DNA of 5,006 nt from NCBI GenBank assembly GCA_021838985.1, contig JAKCCC010000204.1, positions 1 to 5,006 of the forward strand. The letters run 5' to 3'. Below the pieces are notes generated by a model, which did no database searches, had not been told where the DNA came from, and saw only the letters and a list, made by a program, of their open reading frames with translations. This stretch comes from Planctomycetota bacterium (GTDB taxonomy: Bacteria; Planctomycetota; Phycisphaerae; WQYP01). Positions within the stretch are counted from its first letter, which is position 1. Each line of letters opens with the position of its first letter. Both the position numbers and the translations under genes were made by a program. Positions 1 to 5,006 of the stretch are shown piece by piece.

Positions 1-2144
1 AACTGGATGTCGAGGGACTGAAAGAAGTATGCGCCCGCTATCTGCAGGTCTATGAAAAACATACCAAAGAAAAATTCCCGACGGATCCGCGGCAGCAGAT
101 TCTTAAATCCGTCAAGGCCGTGTTTCAAAGCTGGAACGCCCCGCGGGCGATCAAATACCGGCAGATCAATGAGATCACGGGGCTGGCCGGCACCGCGGTG
201 AACGTGCAGACGATGGTATTCGGCAACATGGGCGAGGATTGCGCCACGGGCGTCTGCTTTACCCGTAATCCGTCCACGGGTGAGAACTTGTTCTATGGGG
301 AATTCCTGATCAACGCCCAGGGGGAAGATGTGGTCGCGGGCATCCGCACCCCGCAGCCGATTGAGAAAATGGGCGAGGTGATGCCCCAGGCCTACGCCGA
401 ACTGCTGCGGGTGAAAGATATCCTGGAAAAGCACTTCCGCGACGTGCAGGACCTTGAGTTCACGGTGGAGCACAACCGTTTCTATATGCTGCAGACCCGC
501 AACGGCAAACGCACCGCGCCGGCGGCCGTGCGCGTGGCGGTGGAAATGGTCAAGGAGGGCTTGATCGATCAAAACACCGCCCTACTGCGGGTGGAACCGT
601 CCAGTCTGGATCAGTTGCTGCATCCTTCGTTTGATCCGAAAGCCAGGACCGATCAGATCGCCAAAGGGCTGCCGGCTTCGCCCGGGGCGGCCGTCGGCAA
701 ACCGGCCTTTACCGCCGACGAAGCCGAAATGCGGGCCAAGAACGGTGAAACGGTCATCCTGGTGCGTAAGGAAACTTCGCCGGAAGACATCGGCGGCATG
801 CAGATGGCCGTGGGCATTCTTACCAGCACCGGCGGCATGACCAGCCACGCCGCGGTGGTGGCGCGGGGCATGGGGAAATCGTGCGTGGCCGGCTGCGGCG
901 AATTAGATATCGACGCCGCCAAGGGGGTGCTTTCCGTGCGCGCCGCGGATGGTAAAGTCCGCCGTTTTGGCCGCAAGGATACCATCTCCATTGACGGCTC
1001 CGCCGGCACGGTGTGCGCCGGCGCCGTGCCGACGGTTAAACCGACGGTTTCCGGCGATTTCGCCACCTTGATGGGTTGGGCCGACGCTACGCGTAAACTG
1101 CGGGTTCGCACCAATGCCGACACGCCGAATGACGCCCGCGTGGCCCGCGAATTCGGCGCCGAAGGCATCGGCCTGTGCCGCACCGAGCATATGTTCTTCG
1201 AAGGTGACCGGATTATCGCGGTGCGGGAGATGATTCTGGCGGATAATGAAAAAGATCGCCGCAAGGCGCTGCGTAAACTGCTGCCCTATCAAAAGCGGGA
1301 TTTCATCGGCATTTTCAAGGCGATGGATGGCCTGCCCGTCACGATCCGGCTGCTCGATCCGCCGCTGCACGAATTCTTACCCCACGAAGACAAGAATCAG
1401 CGCCAGATGGCCCGCGAGATGGGCGTGTCGCTGGAAAAGATCAAGCGGCGGGTGACGGAACTGCATGAGGCCAACCCCATGCTTGGTTTCCGCGGCTGCC
1501 GCCTGGCGGTGATTTTCCCGGAAATTCTGGAAATGCAGGTGCGGGCCATCTTCCAGGCCGCGTGCCAGGTGGCAGCCAACGGCGTCAAGGTATGGCCGGA
1601 GGTGATGATTCCCGTCGTCAACACCGTCAATGAGCTGACGTTCCTGCTGCCGAAGGTGCGCCAGGTCGCCGATGAAGTTTTCGCCAAGGCCGGCCGCAAG
1701 ATTGAATACAAAGTCGGCACCATGATTGAATTGCCGCGGGCGGCCATCACCGCCGATCAGATCGCCCGCCAGGCGGAATTTTTCAGCTTTGGCACCAACG
1801 ATTTAACGCAGACCACGTTTGGCTTTTCGCGCGACGATGTGGCCTCGTTCGTGCCGAAGTACGTGGAAATGGAGATTCTGCCCAAAGATCCGTTTGCCTC
1901 GCTGGATCAGGAAGGTGTCGGTGAGCTCATTAAAATGGCGGTGCAGAAGGGCCGGGCCACGCGCCCGGACCTGAAGGTGGGCATTTGCGGTGAGCACGGC
2001 GGCGATCCGTCCTCGGTCGAATTTTGCCATCAGCATGGTTTGAATTACGTCAGCTGTTCGCCCTATCGCGTCCCGATTGCCCGCTTGGCCGCGGCCCAGG
2101 CCGTGGTGCGCCAAGCCACTGGCGCCAGCTACAGCACGAAATAG
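1..2144 (+). CDS. ppdK: Pyruvate, phosphate dikinase, C-terminal ~713 residues (5' end outside window)
   Basis: PPDK interconverts pyruvate + ATP + Pi and PEP + AMP + PPi in the cytosol. The frame is open to the left edge (first full codon at 3), so the GTG at 120 is internal and the true start lies upstream; against the usual 870-900 residues, about 170-190 are missing. Numbering from codon 3: the end of the ATP-grasp domain is at about 1-165 ([30 protein letters not shown]). The central swivelling domain carries the phospho-histidine in [15 protein letters not shown], His282 (codon 846-848). The C-terminal PEP/pyruvate TIM barrel has [33 protein letters not shown] and the catalytic cysteine of [12 protein letters not shown], Cys662 (codon 1986-1988). 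All key residues visible here are intact. The Thr next to the phospho-His is the residue targeted by PPDK regulatory proteins in plants and bacteria, but no such gene is in the window. The family assignment is essentially certain; PEP synthase and PTS enzyme I are excluded by the domain order and the [11 protein letters not shown] motif. Confidence 0.97.
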   Translation, partial: LDVEGLKEVCARYLQVYEKHTKEKFPTDPRQQILKSVKAVFQSWNAPRAIKYRQINEITGLAGTAVNVQTMVFGNMGEDCATGVCFTRNPSTGENLFYGEFLINAQGEDVVAGIRTPQPIEKMGEVMPQAYAELLRVKDILEKHFRDVQDLEFTVEHNRFYMLQTRNGKRTAPAAVRVAVEMVKEGLIDQNTALLRVEPSSLDQLLHPSFDPKARTDQIAKGLPASPGAAVGKPAFTADEAEMRAKNGETVILVRKETSPEDIGGMQMAVGILTSTGGMTSHAAVVARGMGKSCVAGCGELDIDAAKGVLSVRAADGKVRRFGRKDTISIDGSAGTVCAGAVPTVKPTVSGDFATLMGWADATRKLRVRTNADTPNDARVAREFGAEGIGLCRTEHMFFEGDRIIAVREMILADNEKDRRKALRKLLPYQKRDFIGIFKAMDGLPVTIRLLDPPLHEFLPHEDKNQRQMAREMGVSLEKIKRRVTELHEANPMLGFRGCRLAVIFPEILEMQVRAIFQAACQVAANGVKVWPEVMIPVVNTVNELTFLLPKVRQVADEVFAKAGRKIEYKVGTMIELPRAAITADQIARQAEFFSFGTNDLTQTTFGFSRDDVASFVPKYVEMEILPKDPFASLDQEGVGELIKMAVQKGRATRPDLKVGICGEHGGDPSSVEFCHQHGLNYVSCSPYRVPIARLAAAQAVVRQATGASYSTK

Positions 2145-2312
2145 CGGCTTGGCGGCAGCCCCCCCACATCCGGGTGGGCCGGACGCGGAATATTCAGAGG
2201 CGCGGCGCGGGGGCCGGGTTCCGCTCGAGTCCTGCACAAAGACCGTAAAGGTCGCGCAGGCGCAGGCGACCTGTAAGATCTAAGGGCGGCGAAGATCTGC
2301 TATTCGAGAGGC
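2145..2312. other. Intergenic stretch after ppdK, no gene seen
   Basis: The spacer between ppdK and the proC fragment runs for about 500 bp in total; this first part contains no convincing reading frame. It begins with a C-run and a short CCCAC/GTGGG inverted repeat (about 2163-2178) just after the ppdK stop. It also contains the hairpin at 2241-2272 and a 7-bp direct repeat AAGATCT (2275-2281 and 2292-2298). No T-tract follows the inverted repeats, so a classical intrinsic terminator for ppdK cannot be claimed. Confidence 0.6.
2241..2272 (+). other. Hairpin with two mutually exclusive stems
   Basis: AGGTCGC (2249-2255) and GCGACCT (2266-2272) form a perfect 7-bp inverted repeat around a 10-nt loop. 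The same GGTC (2250-2253) can instead pair with GACC at 2241-2244 across a GTAAA loop. The two pairings exclude each other. No U-tract follows, and I do not recognise a known riboswitch. It could be a terminator-like or processing structure downstream of ppdK, or chance in GC-rich DNA. Confidence 0.35.
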
Positions 2313-2355
2313 GGTGCGGCCGGATTTGGGGGCGGGGACATACCGACGGGCGGCA
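2313..2355. repeat. Dispersed intergenic repeat, copy A
   Basis: This 43-bp stretch matches 4964-5006 at 38 of 43 positions without gaps. The last 19 bases (gacataccgacgggcggca) are identical. It lies outside genes, and its right end is the left arm of a perfect hairpin at 2349-2366. The element probably continues to the right of that hairpin, but the other copy is cut by the window edge, so its full length cannot be measured. It resembles a REP- or MITE-like intergenic palindromic repeat; no transposase is present. Confidence 0.7.
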
Positions 2356-2366
2356 GGAATGCCGCC
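2349..2366 (+). repeat. GGCGGCA/TGCCGCC hairpin with GGAA tetraloop
   Basis: GGCGGCA (2349-2355) pairs perfectly with TGCCGCC (2360-2366) across GGAA, a GNRA-type tetraloop, giving a very stable 7-bp stem if transcribed. ACCG (2342-2345) and CGGT (2374-2377) could extend the pairing outside an internal loop. It is the core of dispersed repeat copy A. No T-tract follows, so it is not a standard terminator. Confidence 0.65.
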
Positions 2367-2460
2367 GCTAAGACGGTGGGGACTTGACGCTAGCGCTGTC
2401 GGCCGGCATTCGCGAAAAAATCCAGCCGCACCCTTGGACACGCGGCGGGAAAACAAGCCA

Positions 2461-2576
2461 GTGCCGGGCTTCATCGGCGCGGGCAATATGGCCGAGGCGA
2501 TGGCCTGACCCGTGCGCGCCGCCGGAGTCTTTACAACCTCCGCCCTGCTGGCCGCCGACCCCAGCCCGGCGCGGCG
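2461..2576 (+). pseudogene. Broken 5' fragment of proC (proC')
   Basis: Bases 2463-2576 align without gaps to 3050-3163 inside proC, 105 of 114 identical (about 92%). In frame from a GTG at 2461 it reads PGFIGAGNMAEAMA, the proC Rossmann motif, then stops at TGA 2506-2508. That stop corresponds to the CGA (Arg26) codon of intact proC, a single C-to-T change. After the stop the frame still reads AAGVFTTSALLAADPSPARR, matching proC residues 30-49, and then the similarity ends. The next residues (CETGCKW) do not match this proC, although other ProC proteins carry ETGC-like segments near there. It is non-functional as a reductase: only about 38 codons of roughly 275 are present. It is either a partial duplication or the remnant of a second, diverged proC. 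Confidence 0.87.
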
Positions 2577-2640
2577 CTGCGAGACGGGGTGCAAGTGGTT
2601 ATATTGTACCCGGGCGGCTGGCGGGCGATGGCGACGGCGG

Positions 2641-2952
2641 ATGATCGGCCTGATCGAAAAACATCGGCTCCAGATGGAGGCGCTGTGCCGCGAGTTTCAG
2701 GTGCGCCGCCTGGACGTTTTTGGTTCCGCAGCCGAGCCCAGCCGGTTTGATCCGGACCGCAGTAATGTGGATTTCCTGGTGGAGTTCGCCCCCGAGGCTG
2801 GACCTCGCCTGGCGGCGTTATACCTCGACTCGATCGCGGCGCTGCTGAACGTGTCGGGCCAGGCGGTGGATCTGGTGATGGGGCGCGCTATTCGCAACCC
2901 GCACCTTCAACGGATGATTGAACAGAGCCGTACGACGCTTTATGCCGCCTGA
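2641..2952 (+). CDS. MNT-type nucleotidyltransferase-fold protein (antitoxin of MNT/HEPN pairs)
   Basis: This 103-residue protein has the small nucleotidyltransferase fold of the MNT family, whose members pair with HEPN RNases and, where studied, neutralise them by adenylylation. The family core RRLDVFGSA is at 22-30, followed by RSNVDFLVEF (40-49), a third acidic position in VDLV (Asp77) and the typical tail RNPHLQRMIEQSRTTLYAA. The length is normal. ATG 2641 gives the expected family N-terminus (MIGLIEKHR), though its ribosome site is poor (GGCGG directly abutting). The frame continues upstream in phase to a GTG at 2512 through the proC fragment, which I take as accidental. The metal-binding SDxD motif reads SNVD: Asn42 replaces the first Asp, and the usual RG after GSAA is EP, so catalysis may be impaired. 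The partner toxin is only a stub (2942-3043). The fold assignment is firm; the antitoxin role is inferred from the family. Confidence 0.85.
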   Translation: MIGLIEKHRLQMEALCREFQVRRLDVFGSAAEPSRFDPDRSNVDFLVEFAPEAGPRLAALYLDSIAALLNVSGQAVDLVMGRAIRNPHLQRMIEQSRTTLYAA

Positions 2953-3043
2953 AACCCCCAAGTTACTGGCGGGCTTACTCGATGCGGTGCGGGCCATAAA
3001 TCCGGCGGGCAAAGCTGATGGCGAAAGTTATGCCGGAAGATAG
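2942..3043 (+). pseudogene. Truncated N-terminus of a HEPN (DUF86-type) toxin
   Basis: An ATG at 2942 overlaps the stop of the nucleotidyltransferase gene by 11 bp and opens a 33-codon frame ending with TAG 3041-3043. Its first 19 residues, MPPETPKLLAGLLDAVRAI, resemble the start of DUF86/HEPN toxins, which normally follow MNT antitoxins with just such an overlap. After about 2999 the frame runs into the proC leader and loses resemblance. The rest of the toxin (normally about 110-140 residues, including the RX4-6H RNase motif) is absent, so it cannot be active. The evidence is position plus a short N-terminal pattern; a chance frame is possible. Confidence 0.5.
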
Positions 3044-3845
3044 GCTGCCGCTGGGCTTCATCGGCGCGGGCAATATGGCCGAGGCGATTGCCCGACGCGT
3101 ACTCGCCGCCGGAGTCTTTACAACCTCCGCCTTGCTGGCCGCCGACCCCAGTCCAGCGCGGCGTGCTTTGTTTTCCGAGCAGCTTCAGATCGAAGCGTCG
3201 GAGGATTCCGCGGTTGTGGCGCATCAGGCCCGCACCATCCTGCTGGCGGTTAAGCCACAGAAGATCGATGACGCCCTGGCCCAAATCAGGTCCGCCCTCA
3301 GCCCTGATACGCTGCTGATCAGCATCGTCGCGGCAGTCAGCACCACGCACATCGAAGCCCAGCTTGCCGGCCAGGCGCGCGTGATCCGCGTGATGCCCAA
3401 CACCCCCGCCCTGGTGGGCGCCGCCGCCAGCGTGCTGTGCCGCGGGGCGCACGCTTTGGCCACGGATATGGCCTTCGCCCGCCGAATTTTCGACGCCTGC
3501 GGCAAAACGTGGGAGATGCCGGAAAGCTCAATGAACGTGGTGACCAGCCTTTCCGGCTCCGGGCCGGCGTATGTGTTCTTCCTGGCCGAAGCCCTGGCCC
3601 AGGCGGCCACGGAACTAGGGCTGCCCCCCGCGGACGCCCAGGAGCTGGCGCGGCAAACCATTGTTGGCGCGGGGAGGTTGCTCGCGGAATCCACGGAGTC
3701 GGCAGCCGAGTTGCGGCGTAAGGTGACCAGTCCCGGTGGGACCACCGAAGCCGCGATCCAGACCCTGGAAAACCGCGGATTCCCGGCCTTGATCGTCGCC
3801 GCCCTCGCCGCCGCCGCGCAGCGCGCCCGCGAGCTTGGGCGTTAA
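3018..3845 (+). CDS. proC: Pyrroline-5-carboxylate reductase
   Basis: ProC reduces 1-pyrroline-5-carboxylate to proline with NAD(P)H, the last step of proline synthesis, in the cytosol. At 275 residues it is full length. The N-terminal Rossmann domain starts with GFIGAGNMAEAI (13-24), followed by LAVKPQ (76-81) and MPNTP (126-130). The C-terminal dimerisation and substrate domain has SGSGPAY (179-185) and the signature VTSPGGTTEAAI (236-247). ATG 3018 is chosen, but ATG 3030 (MPEDRLPLGFIG) is equally possible: neither has a clear Shine-Dalgarno, and most ProC proteins begin only a few residues before the GFIGAGNM motif. The gene starts 65 bp after the nucleotidyltransferase stop and overlaps the HEPN stub. 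A degraded copy of its first ~115 bp lies 587 bp upstream. The native promoter may have been displaced by that rearrangement. Confidence 0.96.
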   Translation: MAKVMPEDRLPLGFIGAGNMAEAIARRVLAAGVFTTSALLAADPSPARRALFSEQLQIEASEDSAVVAHQARTILLAVKPQKIDDALAQIRSALSPDTLLISIVAAVSTTHIEAQLAGQARVIRVMPNTPALVGAAASVLCRGAHALATDMAFARRIFDACGKTWEMPESSMNVVTSLSGSGPAYVFFLAEALAQAATELGLPPADAQELARQTIVGAGRLLAESTESAAELRRKVTSPGGTTEAAIQTLENRGFPALIVAALAAAAQRARELGR

Positions 3846-3916
3846 GTTTACTATTTGCCTTCCACTTTTAAGTTGTGCTTGCTCCGTGGCTGGGCCGTGC
3901 AAAATCCGGGCGTAGT

Positions 3917-3946
3917 CTGTCCAAATTTGGAGCGGGGCAGTATAGT
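3917..3946 (+). promoter_or_regulatory. Possible sigma70-like promoter for mdh
   Basis: The spacer between proC and mdh is less GC-rich than its surroundings. TATAGT at 3941-3946 is a good -10 match (5 of 6 to TATAAT). The -35 at about 3917-3922 (CTGTCC) is weak. This would leave a 5' leader of about 60 nt before mdh. It is a consensus match only. Confidence 0.3.
3920..3931. promoter_or_regulatory. Perfect 12-bp palindrome, candidate operator
   Basis: TCCAAATTTGGA is a perfect dyad lying between the putative -35 and -10 upstream of mdh, where a bound repressor would block RNA polymerase. Such an AT-centred dyad stands out in this GC-rich sequence. The binding protein is unknown and no regulator gene is in the window. 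Confidence 0.35.
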
Positions 3947-4002
3947 TTACAGGCGGGAACGGATGGAGGGCGAGGTTGGGGTTTCAGCATAAACGGATAC
4001 GG

Positions 4003-4010
4003 AAAGGAGA
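4003..4010 (+). promoter_or_regulatory. Strong ribosome binding site of mdh
   Basis: AAAGGAGA is a near-perfect Shine-Dalgarno sequence, with AGGAG ending 5 nt before ATG 4015. It decides the mdh start: the in-phase ATG at 3976 would add 13 residues ([13 protein letters not shown]), lacks such a site, and would place this one inside the coding region. Confidence 0.85.
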
Positions 4011-4014
4011 TCCT

Positions 4015-4950
4015 ATGAGACGGGCGAAAATCAGCATCATCGGAGCGGGTAATGTCGGGGCAACCGCGGCGCATTGGATGGCCGCCAAAGAACTCGGCGA
4101 TGTCACGCTGGTGGACATTCCGGCATTGGACGGGGTGCCGCAGGGCAAGGCCCTGGATTTGTCGCAGGCCGGGCCGATTGAGGATTTCGACATCCATCTG
4201 ACCGGTGCGACCAGCTACGAGCCGACCACCGGCAGCGACGTAGTGATTATCACCGCAGGGCTGGCCCGCAAACCCGGCATGAGCCGCGACGATCTTCTGC
4301 AGAAAAACACGGCGATCGTCAAAGCGGTTACGGAACAGGTCAAACGCTTTTCCCCGCAGGCGGTATTGATCGTGGTGTCCAATCCCCTGGACGCGATGGT
4401 TTACGTGGCGCATCAAGTCAGCGGATTCCCGGCCCACCGCGTCGTGGGTATGGCCGGCGTGTTGGACACAGCCCGCTATCGCGCCTTTATCGCCGCCGAG
4501 TTGCAGGTCAGTGTGGAAGACATCCAGGCCCTGTTGCTCGGCGGTCACGGCGACGACATGGTGCCGTTGCCGCGGTATACCGCGGTCGGCGGCATTCCAC
4601 TGCCGGAACTGCTGCCGCGGGAAAAAATTGACGCCATTGTCGAACGGACCCGCAAAGGTGGAGCTGAAATCGTTAATCTGCTGAAAACCGGTTCAGCTTA
4701 CTACGCCCCCTCCGCGGCGGTAACGCAGATGACCGAGGCCATTATCCGCGATAAAAAACGCCTCCTGCCCTGCGCGGCGTATTGCGACCGCGAATACGGC
4801 GTCGGTGGCTACTTCGTGGGGGTACCCGCCAAGCTCGGCGCCGGCGGGGTCGAACAAATCATCGAAGTACCCTTGTCGCCGCAGGAACGGAAGCTTTTTG
4901 AGGCGTCGGTTAGCCACGTCCGAGATTTGATCCGGACGATCAAAATTTGA
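4015..4950 (+). CDS. mdh: NAD-dependent malate dehydrogenase (LDH-like type)
   Basis: The enzyme catalyses malate + NAD+ to oxaloacetate + NADH in the cytosol as part of the citric acid cycle or its reductive branch. At 311 residues it has the normal length for this family. The Rossmann motif GAGNVG is at 10-15, with Asp34 at the end of beta-2 favouring NAD over NADP. Substrate-binding arginines lie in the loop [13 protein letters not shown] (Arg85, Arg91); Arg85, where lactate dehydrogenases carry Gln, indicates malate rather than lactate. VSNPLD includes Asn123, [11 protein letters not shown] supplies Asp151 and Arg154, and GGHGDDMV supplies the proton-relay His178. All catalytic residues are present. 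The start is fixed by the strong ribosome site 5 nt upstream. The gene follows proC after a 169-bp spacer with promoter-like features, so it is probably transcribed on its own. Confidence 0.96.
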   Translation: MRRAKISIIGAGNVGATAAHWMAAKELGDVTLVDIPALDGVPQGKALDLSQAGPIEDFDIHLTGATSYEPTTGSDVVIITAGLARKPGMSRDDLLQKNTAIVKAVTEQVKRFSPQAVLIVVSNPLDAMVYVAHQVSGFPAHRVVGMAGVLDTARYRAFIAAELQVSVEDIQALLLGGHGDDMVPLPRYTAVGGIPLPELLPREKIDAIVERTRKGGAEIVNLLKTGSAYYAPSAAVTQMTEAIIRDKKRLLPCAAYCDREYGVGGYFVGVPAKLGAGGVEQIIEVPLSPQERKLFEASVSHVRDLIRTIKI

Positions 4951-4955
4951 CCCGT

Positions 4956-4987
4956 ACCGCCCGGGTGTGGCCGGACTTTAGGGCGGT
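4956..4987 (+). terminator. Inverted repeat after mdh, possible terminator-like stem
   Basis: ACCGCCC (4956-4962) and GGGCGGT (4981-4987) form a perfect 7-bp stem around an 18-nt loop, starting 5 nt after the mdh stop. No T-tract follows, so intrinsic termination is doubtful. The right arm lies inside repeat copy B and the left arm outside it; copy A has no matching left arm. Confidence 0.3.
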
Positions 4988-5006
4988 GACATACCGACGG
5001 GCGGCA
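4964..5006. repeat. Dispersed intergenic repeat, copy B (cut by window edge)
   Basis: It matches 2313-2355 at 38 of 43 positions and is identical over the last 19 bases (4988-5006). The window stops exactly at the end of the left hairpin arm GGCGGCA, so the loop and right arm seen in copy A cannot be checked here. It begins 13 bp after the mdh stop. Confidence 0.7.

Noticed and set aside
120..122. GTG as the ppdK start
   Set aside because: The upstream codons 3-119 are in frame and read as PPDK sequence ([16 protein letters not shown]), so the gene runs in from outside the window.
653..1264. 203-codon minus-strand frame inside ppdK
   Set aside because: It is an antisense shadow of a highly conserved GC-rich gene, with no recognisable domain or ribosome site.
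2349..2377. CRISPR or tandem array built on the GGCGGC hairpin
   Set aside because: Only two copies lie 2.6 kb apart; there is no regular spacing and no spacer structure.
2314..2508. 64-codon frame ending in GAGNMAEAMA
   Set aside because: Only its last ~14 residues are proC-like; the rest translates the dispersed repeat and spacer in arginine-rich, low-complexity style. It is not a gene.
2577..2605. Possible promoter before the nucleotidyltransferase (TATATT at 2600-2605)
   Set aside because: The -10 is fair, but the -35 candidate (CTGCGA) matches only three positions, so this is too weak to list as a feature.
2145..2640. tRNA or other known RNA gene in the long spacer
   Set aside because: I find no cloverleaf, no TTC-type T-loop sequence in the right context and no recognisable riboswitch core.
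2940..3452. 170-codon minus-strand frame over the proC head
   Set aside because: It is antisense to intact proC, with no family resemblance and Gly/Gln/Arg-rich shadow composition.
3868..4548. 226-codon minus-strand frame over the mdh 5' half and spacer
   Set aside because: It lies antisense to conserved mdh motifs and crosses its promoter spacer; its composition is typical of GC-rich shadow frames.

Overview
The window (5006 bp, GC-rich) reads like a bacterial chromosome segment. It carries the 3' part of a pyruvate phosphate dikinase gene (ppdK), a pyrroline-5-carboxylate reductase gene (proC) and an NAD-dependent malate dehydrogenase gene (mdh), all on the + strand. The lineage cannot be fixed from the sequence. 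GC-rich dispersed hairpin repeats between genes, together with a pyrophosphate-type PPDK, remind me of PVC-type genomes (Verrucomicrobiota and relatives), but this is only an impression.

Layout: 1-2144 is ppdK, open at the left edge and missing roughly its first 170-190 residues. 2145-2640 has no intact gene. It holds a hairpin with two competing pairings (2241-2272), one copy of a dispersed repeat with a strong GNRA-tetraloop hairpin (2313-2366), and a broken copy of the 5' end of proC (2461-2576). 2641-2952 encodes a small MNT-type nucleotidyltransferase (antitoxin class). An overlapping 33-codon stub (2942-3043) looks like the beheaded start of its usual HEPN partner toxin. 3018-3845 is full-length proC. 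3846-4014 is a less GC-rich promoter-like spacer with a 12-bp perfect palindrome, leading to a strong ribosome binding site and mdh (4015-4950). The window ends inside a second copy of the dispersed repeat.

The housekeeping genes are consistent with central carbon metabolism (PEP/pyruvate interconversion, malate/oxaloacetate) and proline synthesis, with no sign that the three act in one pathway. The unusual part is 2460-3050. A nucleotidyltransferase antitoxin and the remnant of its toxin sit between a 114-bp, about 92% identical proC head fragment and the real proC, at a 587-bp offset. This is a scar of recombination or cassette insertion at the proC start. I see no complete new defence or mobile system; the best candidate for follow-up is this decayed toxin-antitoxin module and how it arrived.
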